Shown: positions 53,474-63,300, counted from the stretch's first letter. The stretch is 64,000 nucleotides of DNA from Lepidostoma basale (GCA_022606425.2 JAHDVF020001229.1:806001-870000), one strand, 5' to 3'. Program-made: numbers and translations. The notes: generated from the letters alone by a model not told the origin.

Positions 53474-53519
53474 TTTTTTAATATTTTGTGGATATTAAAT
53501 ATAGTTATTTATAAGTGTA

Positions 53520-53980
53520 TTGCTATAGAATTCCACAGTGTTAATGCCTTAGCTTTCAATATTTTAATTAAAATAAAATCATATTGCATTTTTGTATACA
53601 CATCTCAATAACAACATTAGTATTTAAGTATACGAAAGTTACACGAAATTTTATCAAACAAGCGCATGAAAACGCCGAATAAATCCACTGTGTTTCAAAT
53701 TCCTGATCCATTCCCGTGAAAACGTAAAATAAAATTAAAAAAACAGCCTCCATGGTCTATCAAAAAGCTTAATAAACGGAAATTATGTCATTTTCTGTTT
53801 TATGTCACACGGTGCTACGTTTTCCCGCGTTCCAATTTTAAAAGCGATTTTCAATTGGAAAATTTAGACACAGTGATCACTATTAGGCCTTGTTTTCACT
53901 GACGAAGTTGTACATTGTATGCAATGTATTAAAATTGATATAACGAATTTAATAAAATGTTTAAATTGAAAAAAACTTTC
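53520..53980. other. Non-coding stretch
   Basis: Nothing recognised. Confidence 0.4.
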
Positions 53981-53984
53981 AATA

Positions 53985-54140
53985 CTTACTAACAATCACG
54001 CCGCCTCCCCAAAGGGTTAGGCAGAAAGAATGAACCGCCATACTGTTCTGTCCTGACGTACTTTTCTCGCTATCACTACATCCATACAACGTGTCTAGCA
54101 AGCACGTCAATTTCGCCGACATTTAATATTTGATTGATTC
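53985..54140 (-). mobile_element. LINE-A 3' fragment
   Basis: ACTTACTAACAATCACGCCG, GGTTAGGCAGAAAGAATGAA, GCCGACATTTAATATTTGAT. Confidence 0.8.
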
Positions 54141-54179
54141 TGGTTACATATTTTTATTGTTTCTGGAATCTTACTCTTC

Positions 54180-54800
54180 TTCTTCCTCTTAGCTTAGGTC
54201 GTATGACCTGTCTGTGGCGGTGAGCTGTCCTGGGATGATGATGTCCAGCCACCTCTCCATCTTTTTGGCGGCCTTCCTGGTAGTCTCTTGCTGCCTGAGT
54301 TTTCATCTTTAACAATTTTTGTAATTCTCTTATTCTCCATATAGTCCACGTGGTCTTTGCAAAAGCGCCTTTAGCTTCTTCCCCATCTTACTATGTCCTT
54401 AACGCCACAGACAGACCTTATCGTTTCATTTCTGATCCGATCTCTGAGGGTTTTGCCTGCGATGGAGCGTAGGGTTCGCATTTCTGCTACTCTAAGAAGG
54501 TTCCTAGTTCTATTGATATCGGCTCTGACCTCTATTCCATAACTCATGATGGGGCAGAGGCATGCCTTTTGTATCTTGACTTTACATTCGGTTATCATGT
54601 ATTTGTTCCTCCATATGGTGTCGCGCAAGCAGCCAACCACAGCACTCGCTTTGGTGGTTTGTGCTCGCACTTCGTCATATAACATAGGTCACTATGGCTA
54701 CATATTATTATCTCTACACCTAGGTAAGTGAATCACACGATTTTCTCAATGGGTGTATTATCGATGATCAGTTTAGAGTTTCTGGAAAAATGCTGCAAAT
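54180..54800 (-). mobile_element. LINE-L, longer fragment
   Basis: Minus frame 54371-54685 (104 codons) reads MLYDEVRAQTTKASAVVGCL, RDTIWRNKYMITECKVKIQK, MRTLRSIAGKTLRDRIRNET and VKDIVRWGRS. The 3' part to 54180 is shifted. The tail complement TCTTCTTCTTCC is at 54177-54190. Confidence 0.85.
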
Positions 54801-54870
54801 TTCCTTATTAAATAATTAATACGAATTAAAACGTCTGTTCTATAGAAGTTCCAGTAAATTTTATGTCAAA

Positions 54871-54902
54871 GACATGTTTCGCTTTGCTAAAGCATTATTA
54901 AA
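54871..54902 (-). ncRNA. Hammerhead-like motif, family F
   Basis: Minus: TTAATAA, T, GCTTT-AGC-AAAGC (perfect 5 bp), GAAA, CATGT, C. The core CUGANGA is decayed; stem II, GAAA, palindrome and triplet are intact. Confidence 0.4.
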
Positions 54903-54924
54903 TTTCCATTTTTTTCATGTTGTT

Positions 54925-55160
54925 TTAGCCCCAATGGATGGTGACAGACTCGCGTATACGGCCACTTACGAAATCCCCTCCGGACACCGCCCACCTGTTT
55001 CACCTTTTTCGTCTTTTTCTTATTTTTGCGTTGCGGACACGATTAGAAAGTTCTTCCAGTAATTGATGGAGGGAGAGCTGAGCCTCATCATCAAAAGAGA
55101 CATGATTTCTGTGTCACAGATCGTCACATCTATTAAAAGAAGAAGAAGAAGCAGAAGATT
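54925..55160 (+). mobile_element. LINE-L 3' end, internally rearranged
   Basis: 54925-55005 (+) matches the ARMELHIQSFMKSPDTTHL segment. 55022-55064 is the upstream GKTLRDRVRNA segment on the opposite strand. 55065-55160 (+) is the 3' end (GACATGATTTCTGTGTCACA) with AAGAAGAAGAAGAAG. Confidence 0.7.
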
Positions 55161-55264
55161 TTTTAAAAATAAAATGGAACTTCTAGAAAACAGACATTAT
55201 ATTATTTACTATTGAATTATACATCATTGTTTAAGAAACAATAAATTATTTATAAATTTGTAAC

Positions 55265-55775
55265 ACCTACCTTTGATTCAAATCCTTGGAATACAACAAA
55301 TATATTGCTGATAAATTACGAACAAATATTACTTTATTTTTTTTTATATTTCTATAAAAAGCGTTATAAAATTTTCGCCAGATACAATTTTATCAAATTT
55401 AACGTATTAACAACTTGCAAACGCGTTTCTTCTCAAACCTATTGTACATTTTTCGAGTTTAGTTCCTTCCGATATGCATTCTGCCAGTGGATGTTTTGGT
55501 GGAAAAAACAAGCTTTGTTGCTGAAATTTGCTTTGAGAGGAATACAAAAGGGAAAATGTTGTATTGCGAGAAATTGACATTCTTACAGTGGCGGCATGTG
55601 ACAAAAACAATGTAACACAGAATTTGTATGAACGTTTGTTAAACAAGGTAAATATCGAAAAGTTAGTTTTTTCGCCGTAGATTTAATATTGTTAAATTGG
55701 TAAGTTAGTTCCTCTAAAAAAATCATCCGGTGTTTCAAAGAGATTTTACAATGGCTCTCCGAAAATATTATATTT
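55265..55775. other. Non-coding stretch
   Basis: Sense/antisense frames of 79-90 codons with no recognised family. Confidence 0.4.
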
Positions 55776-55779
55776 TTTA

Positions 55780-56240
55780 ACTAACTAACTAACTAACCAT
55801 CGCGCCGTCTCTCGGAAAGGGTAGGCAGAAAGAATGGACTGCCACACCTTTTTTCTCTGCCATATTTCTCTCGCTTCCTCAACATTCATATCGTGTCATG
55901 CACGCGCATGGTTTCCCTGACTCCTCACGTGGCCGACATTCAATGTGCCGCGTTTTCCTCAGTCTTCATCTATTTCTAGTTCCATTAACATCGTTAAGAT
56001 ATACTTTTTTACCATTTATTATTTCCATGTGTCCAAACTATCTTAATGATCCTTTCATTATTTTGTTCGTAACACCGTCATTTGCACCGCATTCACTTAT
56101 ATTTTTATTCGACACTCTATCATACACAGAGTATGCACCCATTCGCCTAAGAGATCTTATTTCTACTGGATTTATTCTACTTTTATCCTTCTTTTGCCAG
56201 TTTCATGTTTCGCTTCCATACATAAGGGTCGTTATTTTTT
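55780..56240 (-). mobile_element. LINE-A 3' end
   Basis: (TTAG)n complement CTAACTAACTAACTAACCAT, then the full 3' order to the GSEA..WQK equivalent at 56180-56230. Small indels. Confidence 0.9.
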
Positions 56241-56394
56241 AACATTTATAAATCAGCGATATTATGATACAAGGTATACTTTAACGATGTGAATGGTTAT
56301 GAAAACACAGGGTGACCAAATTAATCCATTTCTAAGGGTTAGCAATGTTAGAAGTCGGAATAATCAAAGTGCGTGTATTACGAAGTATTTTTTT

Positions 56395-56530
56395 TAAAAC
56401 TATGTTTTTTAAGAACTGCTTTTGTCTTTATTTCGACAGCAATAATTTTATATATTTTTTTTGTTTTTGTAACCTTGACGAACCTCCGGTGGGAGCAAAA
56501 CCGGTTGGTTAAATAAATAAAATAAATAAA
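56395..56530 (+). mobile_element. Family M left arm and family N right arm, joined
   Basis: 56395-56440 (AAGAACTGCTTTTGTCTTTA) is M-type; 56462-56520 (GTTTTTGTAACCTTGACGAA, AAAACCGGTTGGTT) is N-type. Either a hybrid or a copy linking the two families. Confidence 0.5.
56471..56510 (+). ncRNA. Hammerhead-like motif with stem I, family N
   Basis: AACC (56471-56474), TTGACGA (C3 as T), extra A, CCTCC/GGAGC-type stem, AAAA (G12 as A), CCGGT, T (56506), GGTT (56507-56510). AACC/GGTT is a perfect stem I in register. Confidence 0.5.
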
Positions 56531-56609
56531 GTAGTATGGAAACAAAATATAAAAATGTTTTTTGTAATGATCCCATTCAATAAATTGATTGATTCACACG
56601 AAAGTATAA

Positions 56610-56690
56610 TATGATTACTTCTGGAAGGAATACTGCCACACTGACATTGGCATATTTGGGATCCTTCTGATATACGGTGTTCTTTTCATT
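56610..56690 (+). mobile_element. LINE-E-like internal piece
   Basis: GAAGGAATACTGCCACACTG, CATATTTGGGATCCTTCTGA, matching 63215-63275 on the same strand. Confidence 0.5.
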
Positions 56691-56998
56691 TTCATTTCAT
56701 TTATTTTTTTTAATAAATCAAAAGGCATCACATAATTATTTTCCAATACACTGAAGATACATAAGTTAGAGATACATAATAATGAATAATAAATAATATA
56801 TGATAATAATAAAGAAAAAAACATAAGATAAAACAAATTAATAAAATTAGTTTACAATACTACTTACTATTGAAAAATACGTCGACCTCCGTTGTGACAC
56901 TATGATATTTAGCAAAGATATTGCCCTACCTACCGACAAAGCCATTGCCAGCATGTTTCTGCATCGTTTACAACCGTCTATCAGTCGAAAGAAGTAAA
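56691..56998 (-). mobile_element. LINE-E 3' end
   Basis: TTAATAAATCAAAAGGCATC at the 3' side; minus frame 56847-57029 reads LIDGCKRCRNMLAMALSVGR, AISLLNIIV. It faces the + piece at 56610-56690. Confidence 0.6.
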
Positions 56999-57037
56999 CA
57001 TCCAAGTTATTTAATATGTATGTATACATGAATGTAA

Positions 57038-57066
57038 ATAAAGCGCGAGAGGTGTTTCAGGACAGC
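57038..57066 (+). mobile_element. LINE-A scrap
   Basis: AAAGCGCGAGAGGTGTTTCA, GGACAGCA. The expected following segment appears at 57843 (GGAATGGCGGTCTATCATTT), so the copy looks split. Confidence 0.55.
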
Positions 57067-57230
57067 AGTCTTCTTCATGGTTACAACCCTGAGGATTGGT
57101 CTGCAACAAGCTTCACTCGTTTCCTCCACTCAGTCATGTCTCCAGCCAGTCTCTTCATCTCTGTGTAGCTGCCACAGCGCATGTCCTTAATCACCTGGTT
57201 CAAAGAGGCGTCCCTTGAGCCAGTTATGAA
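57060..57230 (-). mobile_element. LINE-U 3' piece
   Basis: Minus reads GSRDASLNQVIKDMRCGSYT, EMKRLAGDMTEWRKRVKLVA and DQSSGL, a LINE C terminus, with a TCTTCTTCAT tail complement. Confidence 0.65.
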
Positions 57231-57514
57231 GCATTCAGAAACACAAAGCTGGAATGAACGTGGGAGATACAATTCTAGAATACAAGGAAGTATTTGAACC
57301 ATTTGATCTATGCATGAAGGTAAATATTGTTTACAAAGATTGTCTTCAAGACACAAAATACATGTCGATGTTTTGAAGTAAAGATTTAAGGTATATATTT
57401 ATCATTTATGATCTCTTGAATACAGGTGTAAACAATATATGTACAAGTATTGACGATAATACAAGTTTCCTGAAAAAAAAAATTATATAGGTACATGTAT
57501 TCTAATCATAATAT

Positions 57515-57785
57515 CTATAAATAGGCAAAAACCCAAATGTTATGGAGAATATTTCTAATTACGAAAGAGCGAGAAAATGCACGGCCTCTGCAATTCCTGC
57601 CGTCGATCATTCCCTCTGCGATAGTTATAAGCAGGCCCGGGTGCCTGATGTTTTGGCCTATCCAGTTGGCTCCTTGCTGGGCAATCCTTTTGAGCATTTG
57701 ACTCGTTTCTCCGGCCCTTCTAATTCCTCGCTGTCTTGGATGTGTTCCGACCAATGGACCCCCATTGTGCAAAGAAGAAGAAGTA
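57515..57785 (-). mobile_element. LINE-U upstream piece
   Basis: Minus reads MLKRIAQQGANWIGQNIRHP, GLLITIAEGMIDGRNCRGRA, which normally precedes the QVIKDMxCGSY segment. Both pieces lie in the expected order but are about 285 bp apart, so an insertion or duplication separates them. Confidence 0.65.
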
Positions 57786-57835
57786 TACAACCGTCTATCA
57801 GTCGAAAGAAGTAAAAGGGGTAGCGTTATGGCGGG

Positions 57836-57905
57836 TTAGAAGGAATGGCGGTCTATCATTTCTGCCTACAACTCCAAGGAAACGGTGTGATGATAAGTTA
57901 TAAAT
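57836..57905 (+). mobile_element. LINE-A 3' terminus
   Basis: GGAATGGCGGTCTATCATTT, CTGCCTACAACTCCAAGGAA, ACGGTGTGATGATAAGTTA. Confidence 0.65.
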
Positions 57906-57914
57906 GCAACCAAA

Positions 57915-58285
57915 ATTTAATAAAACACCTTAACGGTCAGTGGTGGCGATCGACAATTTTGCCAACACCGTTCGCCTTGTCCCATCAATCTTAGTGCATT
58001 TATTGTAGCATCAATTAAGGTGGCAATTTGGCAACAAAGAGCATTCCGTAATCGAATCCCCTCCCTGGAAATCATCGGCGGACTCGGCAGCTCCCCGAAA
58101 ACAGGATATTAGTGCATTTCCCTTATCAAAGGCCCTAGTAATTAAGGCCACTAATACGATTACTGGCTTGTTCGAAGTCGCCTATCGAGAGCCCGGCGGA
58201 CAAAATAAAAATCTCCGACTATGGATGCTGAATAATAAACAAGCCGTAGAAATTATTTCCCTCGTCGGAAAGGTGATTATTCCTT
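57915..58285. other. Candidate conserved non-coding element
   Basis: Low-copy, GC-balanced and free of repeats, with TTAGTGCATTT occurring twice (about 57991 and 58109), a TCF/LEF-type ATCAAAGG at 58125-58132, several TAATTA/TAATTAAGG homeodomain-like strings and GATTACTGG. No coding frame. The composition is that of a developmental enhancer, but conservation is untested. Confidence 0.4.
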
Positions 58286-58424
58286 CTCCATATTTTATGT
58301 ACTGACTTTTTAATAATATTTATCCAAGAAAATCTTATTTAAAATAAAAACTTTTACGTCGAAGAAATTGTATTTTTAATAATAGACAATATAATTATAT
58401 TGACGAATTTTTTATTAACTTATC

Positions 58425-58665
58425 TCCCCTAAGGAGTAGGCAGAAATAAGGGATTGCCACACCTTTCTTTTCTGGCATACTTCTCTCGCTTCCTCAATAT
58501 TCATACTCGTATATGCACGTCGATTTCTACGACTCCTCACGTGGCAGATATTCAAGATTGGATTTATTTGATCTTTCCACATTTTATTCGGTCTTCCTCT
58601 ATTTCTAGTTCCATTTAAATGGTTAATATATGCATTTTTTACCATTCTCTATTCATTCATTCATT
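58425..58665 (-). mobile_element. LINE-A 3' fragment
   Basis: CTTATCTCCCCTAAGGAGTA; minus frame 58415-58645 reads MVKNAYINHLNGTRNRGRPN, NPILNICHVRSRRNRRAYTS, EAREVCQKRKVWQSLISAYS. Confidence 0.85.
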
Positions 58666-58681
58666 ATTTATTTAATATGGA

Positions 58682-58990
58682 GTTATACTTCTTCTTCCTT
58701 GTTGTAGACCTATATGGTCGGTTCTCCGGAGTGTTGCTCCTCCTGTGAGGTAGACTTCCAGCTGTCCTTCCATCTTTTAGGAGGTCCTCCACGAGGACGA
58801 ATCCCGTGAGGCTAATTATGCAATGCAATATAGGGGAGTCGGGTGTTGTCCATTCTTTGAACATGACCGTACCAGTCCATTTTTTGCTGTCTGCTCCATC
58901 TTATAATATACTCAACGTCTCATATTCTGGTGTTCCTTACGCGATCTCTCAGTGTCTTGCCTGCTATCGTCCTCAAAACGTGTTTGATCC
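58682..58990 (-). mobile_element. LINE-C 3' end, best copy
   Basis: CTTCTTCTTCCTTGTTGTAG at the tail; minus frame 58664-58864 starts MFKEWTTPDSPILHCIISLT (antisense-shifted); upstream complement of the RIRNTRxxxVEYIIRWSR segment to 58985. Confidence 0.75.
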
Positions 58991-58994
58991 TTGG

Positions 58995-59295
58995 GAATTA
59001 TACATCATTGTAGAAAAAAACAATAAATCCCCTGTTTTTGATTAACTTACACTGCACCACAATTTTAAATCAGACACAACCATATGTTTTGCCAATATCT
59101 CTTTTATATGTTGCATCAATGTGTACATTTTAGAAATGGAAATCAAAGAATAGAAATTTATCTACATTCATATATAATATAATATGTATAATATATTTTT
59201 TTTTTCACAAATTAGACATATACCTGTATAACATTCACACATGGTTTCAAGACAAAAAATAGTGCCTGTCGAAAAATTTCAAATATTATTCTAAT
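58995..59295. other. AT-rich stretch with a family F arm tip
   Basis: 59000-59035 (GGAATTATACATCATTGTAG, AACAATAAATC) resembles an F arm end. The rest is not recognised. Confidence 0.35.
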
Positions 59296-59612
59296 TTTAT
59301 GAACAAAATAATGACCTTTCATTATTTTGTGATCCTTATCATTGAGATCGTTTGGACATATGGAAAGAATGAAAGAAAAAAGAATGGTAAAAAATTTGTA
59401 GAACCAGTAATAGAGGAAGGCCGAGGAAAACGTGGCACGATCAAATATATCAAATATTGAATGTCGGCAATGTGAGGAGTCGACGCGCGTGCATGATACG
59501 ATGTATGAATGTTGAGGAATCGAGAGAAATATGTCAGGAAAGAAAAGTGTGGCAGTCCATACTTTCTACCTACCACTTCGGGGAGATTAGTTAGTTAGTT
59601 AGTTAGTTATAA
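59296..59612 (+). mobile_element. LINE-A 3' end
   Basis: TGAACAAAATAATGACCTTT, GTTTGGACATATGGAAAGAA, GTGTGGCAGTCCATACTTTC, ending GGGGAGATTAGTTAGTTAGT. GACGGCGTGATGG is deleted just before the tail. The tail has five TTAG units. Confidence 0.85.
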
Positions 59613-59799
59613 TATTTTTCTTTTTTTAAATTACAAACGATATTTACTAGTTTATTCGAACCATATCTTAGTTCCTACTTATTCTATTTTTGAAACATTA
59701 AAAATATGGTTTTGGTCAAAAAGTGAATTATAAAAATATATACACTTGTTGAATTGTGCAAGTATATTGGCATCATTCTCTCGTTTCCGAGATGAATGA

Positions 59800-59912
59800 A
59801 TGATATGAATGTTGAGGAAGCGAGAGAAATATGGCAGGAAAGAAAAGTGTGGCAGTCCATTCTTTCTGCCTACCCCTTCGGGGAGACGGCGTGATGGTTA
59901 GTAAGTTAGTTA
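59800..59912 (+). mobile_element. LINE-A 3' terminus
   Basis: ATGAATGTTGAGGAAGCGAG, GAAAAGTGTGGCAGTCCATT, GGGGAGACGGCGTGATGGTT, AGTAAGTTAGTTA. About 110 bp, very close to consensus, so probably young. Confidence 0.85.
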
Positions 59913-59914
59913 AG

Positions 59915-60660
59915 ACAGGCTTTTTACTTATTAGTTAAAGACAAAATAAATATTTCGATAAAATTATTATGAGTATCAACATTATATAACTATTATGAAA
60001 AAAATACATTCAAATTAAATTTATGGATACTCGTATAACCAATATCGCGTTCTACAATGGATCCGTTTTCGATTCGATGAAGGGTATCACTCATTTGTTT
60101 TTATTATTTTCTACCAGCACGCGCTCTACAAACACAAAGCTATAAATACGAAATATCAAAAGCATCTCTCACCTACCCGCATTATTTATTACGAGGGTTT
60201 GAATTATTCTCTAATAAATTTAAGTGAATTTTCAAAGTGGATAGTTACCAATGGATTCTCTCTAATTAGATTGAATTTTGCGCTTCGTTTTGTATGTACG
60301 TGGAAGGCTTATAAATCATTCGCCGGCCGGATGTAATTTTTCACATTTTCCTTCGCTTATATCTGATACCGGTTGCGTGACAGCGAGTTTGAGCATTTTT
60401 CACGTTTTTAGATTAATTAGACAAATATGTTTATATTTTATACTTCTTATGTTACTACTGCAAACAACGCAATCGCACCGCGCTAGCCTCGAAGATAACA
60501 AATGCATCGCCAGTTCACATTTATAATTGATTGTTAAGATTATTATCCTACGAGTTTTGTTAATTGATTTCAATGCACCGCTTCAACCCTAGTTCTTTGC
60601 ATTTTTACGGGAGATAAAAATGTAAAGGTTACGAGATCAAATAAAGTAATTAAGTAGATG
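59915..60660. other. Low-copy non-coding stretch
   Basis: An 82-codon + frame (60278-60526) is not recognised. No repeat seen. Confidence 0.4.
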
Positions 60661-60664
60661 TTTT

Positions 60665-60792
60665 AGAAGAAGGATGAAAGTAGGATAAATGCCGTAGAAA
60701 TGAGGTCACTAAGAAGAATGTGCGGAAAAACAACGTATGATAGAATATCTAATGATGAAGTAAGAAAGGAATGTAAGGCGGATGAATGCGTC
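60665..60792 (+). mobile_element. LINE-A internal fragment
   Basis: KKDESRINAVEMRSLRRMCG, KTTYDRISNDEVRKECKADE. Ends exactly where the LINE-J tail complement begins, so it was the LINE-J target or was truncated by it. Confidence 0.8.
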
Positions 60793-60978
60793 ATCATCAT
60801 TATCATCATCAGCCGTCTGCCACCCACAGCTAAACGTAGGCCTCTCCCAAAGCACGCCACCGCCCCTTATCCATTGCCGCTTCCATCCATCTATGTCCAG
60901 CAATCCTCTTCAGATCGTCGATCCAGCGGGCAGGGGGACGTCCAACTCTACGCAATCCTGTACGTGGTCTCCACTCCA
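60793..60978 (-). mobile_element. LINE-J 3' segment of a twin-primed insertion
   Basis: (GAT)n complement TCATCATCATTATCATCATC, then the complement of ALGEAYIQQW..., up to GTGGTCTCCACTCC, the complement of WRPR. Confidence 0.85.
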
Positions 60979-61200
60979 CGTGACGTGGACACTGACAAAA
61001 TGTCTAGTCTACAGATTCAAGGTCGCCCAGCGCACCATGGAAAGAGCCATGCTTGGAATAACCTTGAGGGCAGATTTAGAAACGAATTTATTCAACAACA
61101 AACCAAGGTGACTGAGGTGGCTCTACGGATAGGCGGGCTGAAGTGGCGGTGGGCTGGCCATATCTGTCGGAGAACCGACAGCCGATGGGGAAGACGGAAA
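60979..61200 (+). mobile_element. LINE-J 5' segment, inverted
   Basis: GTGGACACTGACAAAATGTC through KVAQRTMERAMLGITLRADL, VTEVALRIGGLKWRWAGHIC, RRTDSRWGRR. It is the element part directly upstream of the 60793-60978 segment but in opposite orientation, with about six bases missing at the junction. Confidence 0.85.
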
Positions 61201-61445
61201 TTTAGAAATCCTCAAGTGACAAAATAATTAATAGTTAGATTCCTCCTTTTACTCCTTTCTCCTTAAATACTTTGTCTACATTAAATCTCCCAAGCTCCCA
61301 TTCCCAATCAAATGCAAATTCATCATTTATTATTTCTATATAAATTATGTCTTTTCAAATGTATGTTTTTTCTAAATTACATTTTTTTTTATATGTTCAT
61401 CATGTATTATTATTATTTATTAGTTCTTACTGATAAAAAATATAT
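61201..61445. other. AT-rich non-coding stretch
   Basis: Nothing recognised. Confidence 0.4.
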
Positions 61446-61531
61446 ATATTATTATAGTACTTATAACAAATAGCCCAGGGAAATTTTTAAATTTGAATTA
61501 TTGTGTCGAATTTTAAATGCGTTTTTATATT

Positions 61532-61992
61532 CTTCTTATTCTTCTTCGTCAGCCCTTATCGGTCCACTGCTGGACATAGGCCTCCTCCCTTCCCTTCCAC
61601 TCGTTTCTATCTCCTGCCAGCCGTAGCCACATTTCCCCCCCCCCCCCTTACGGCAGCAATGTCGTCGGCCCACCTTTTTTGCGGCCTGCCGACATTTTTC
61701 CTATTCTCCCTTGGTCTCCACCTTATTATTTTCTGGGTTCATCTATCCTCACTCTGTCTCGCCACATGACCCGCCCATTGCCACTTCAGTCTCGCTTGTC
61801 GTTCCATGATGTCCGTTATTTTTGTTCGGCGTCTAATCTCCTCATTTCTGATTCTATCTCGGAGACTGACGCCGAGCATATGTCTTCCCATGGAACGTTG
61901 CGTGACTCTCAATCTTTCTACATTTCTCTTGGTGAGGGTCTTCATTTCCATCCCATACGTCATCACCGGCAGTATGCATGAATCATAGACAT
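61532..61992 (-). mobile_element. LINE-K group insertion with 11-bp TSD
   Basis: 461 bp between perfect GTTTTTATATT repeats (61521-61531, 61993-62003). Tail complement CTTCTTATTCTTCTTC. Minus frame 61739-61966 reads MMTYGMEMKTLTKRNVERLR, VTQRSMGRHMLGVSLRDRIR, QARLKWQWAGHVARQSEDR. 5'-truncated. Confidence 0.9.
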
Positions 61993-62041
61993 GTTTTTAT
62001 ATTAGTCATTCTTTATTAAGTTTTTATTATAATATATTTTT

Positions 62042-62080
62042 ACACCTGAAGATGGAGGTATCCTCCGATACATGTAGTGT
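62042..62080 (+). ncRNA. Hammerhead-like motif, family I, copy 2
   Basis: ACAC (62042-62045), CTGAAGA (62046-62052), extra T, GGAGG-TAT-CCTCC (perfect), GATA (A14 as T), CATGT, A (H17 still allowed), GTGT (62077-62080). Stem I and II are perfect; GAAA is damaged. Confidence 0.55.
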
Positions 62081-62149
62081 TTTTTAATTATTTTTTTAAT
62101 AATTAGTGGATTAAACAAAGTTATTTTCGATTTCCTAAGTATATTAACC

Positions 62150-62470
62150 TGACGTCATTGTATAGATCGTAGAGCTCCGTATTGAATATTTTTATCCATG
62201 TCTAACAATCCTTAATGGATTCGAGGATTCTGCAGAAAATTACCCTTTCGAAGCAGTCGTATCGCGTTTCGTCGTCGGATAAAACTGGTCTTATCAGTAT
62301 TGTATTTAATATGGACATTGTTTTTCTGGATAGTTGAAGCGACTTCAATTGTTTAACGAGACCAAAATTACTTCGGTTTGATGAAAATATCTTCTTTATT
62401 ATCTCTTCTCTGATATATTTTTTATTATAGACTATGGCACCTAGGTACGTGAGCTTTTTCATAGTTTAAT
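62150..62470 (-). mobile_element. LINE-R fragment
   Basis: Minus frame 62202-62462 (86 codons) reads MKKLTYLGAIVYNKKYIREE, RSNFGLVKQLKSLQLSRKTM, SILNTILIRPVLSDDETRYD and CFERVIFCRILESIKDC, the YLGxxV..EIxKRI..LIRPVL..FERxxLRxI order of a LINE C-terminal half. Confidence 0.85.
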
Positions 62471-62474
62471 TAGT

Positions 62475-62930
62475 ATACGTCATATTCGCGAGATGAACGA
62501 TTGTTTTAATCAATATATTTAGTTTGTTTAATATATACAAACATGTCTGTCTTCAATGTGAACCATTGCGAAAGTGCAAACAGACACATTCAATGCAATA
62601 TAAGTACAGTTCAATAAAACGTACGAGGAATGCTGTTCCTTCGATCGGCTTAATAAATTTATGAAATTCTGTTGTGTGTATTGGTGCTGTCTACGGACGG
62701 ATCTTCGCCCTGGATGCAAATTCTGCTTTCTACAGGATGATCCAGTCATCTAAATGACTGCAATATGTTTACAGGATGTTTTTGCAGAATTTCAAATACA
62801 TATTTCATTTAATTTGATTTGAGTCATTTTCAAAAATGTTAATACATTTATAGGTATACACGTTGTTTTAGTTGTGATTAAACGAATTATCAAAAAAAGT
62901 ATTCACTTTGAGAACTGTGAATGATTTGTT
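62475..62930. other. Non-coding stretch
   Basis: A 73-codon minus frame (62528-62749) is not recognised. Confidence 0.4.
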
Positions 62931-62934
62931 TCGT

Positions 62935-63015
62935 CTAGTTATGGTTGTGCGAAACAGCTGTCGCGACAATTCGTAAAAATAAATTGTGATATGTATAATA
63001 ACAGTGTGTCAAATT
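62935..63015 (+). mobile_element. Family V fold-back, copy 2, right arm
   Basis: GAAACAGCTGTCGCGACAAT (62951-62970), AAATTGTGATATGTATAATA. GAAAC-AGCTGT-C is intact; the upstream core is lost. Confidence 0.55.
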
Positions 63016-63089
63016 TAAACTATTAATAAGATTCCTGATAATTACCTGCGACAGCGCCGATATCAGTTGTTCTTTGCTCCGTCACGCAG

Positions 63090-63300
63090 AACCAACTTGC
63101 CTTTGGTGATGCCAATAGGAAGAGAAATTCGGACGTTGAATCAAATCGTCTCGGATTCGGACATTTTCAGTGTCAGTGAGGCAGTGTTCATAAAAAATAT
63201 ATTGCAAATTCTGGAAAGAGTACTGCCTAGCTGACGTCGACATATTTGGGTTTCTTCTGATATGTATGATTTTTGGTTTCATGACGTTGTTTTATCTTTG
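63090..63300 (+). mobile_element. LINE-E-like 3' part
   Basis: GAACCAACTTGCCTTTGGTG, TGCCTAGCTGACGTCGACAT, ATTTGGGTTTCTTCTGATAT. Related to 11350 and 56610. An (AATAA)n-like end follows at 63370-63390. Confidence 0.55.

Larger units (their letters stand above)
53225..53515. mobile_element. Fold-back element, family I, copy 1
   Basis: Left arm 53240-53320, right arm 53435-53500 (AATATTTTGTGGATA and complement, CGTGTTTTTTTAATA). Both arms carry the module with identical ACAC/GTGT stem I. Confidence 0.8.
54822..55260. mobile_element. Family F fold-back interrupted by LINE-L
   Basis: Left arm 54822-54905 (AAAACGTCTGTTCTATAGAA...), right arm 55175-55255 (GGAACTTCTAGAAAACAGAC, TACATCATTGTTTAAGAAAC). 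The LINE-L copy 54925-55160 occupies the loop. Confidence 0.7.
56969..57815. repeat. Perfect 30-bp direct repeats around a 787-bp block
   Basis: TACAACCGTCTATCAGTCGA plus AAGAAGTAAA occurs at 56969-56998 and 57786-57815. The repeat belongs to LINE-E coding sequence. Between the copies lie a LINE-A scrap, LINE-U pieces and unassigned DNA. Confidence 0.8.
61450..62155 (+). mobile_element. Family I fold-back, copy 2, split by LINE-K
   Basis: 61450-61531 matches the loop at 53340-53400 (TGTGTCGAATTTTAAATGCG). After the insertion, 61993-62155 continues with TTTTTATATTAGTCATTCTT, ACACCTGAAGATGGAGGTAT and the arm to TTCGATTTCCTAAGTATATT. The left arm is missing. Confidence 0.8.
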
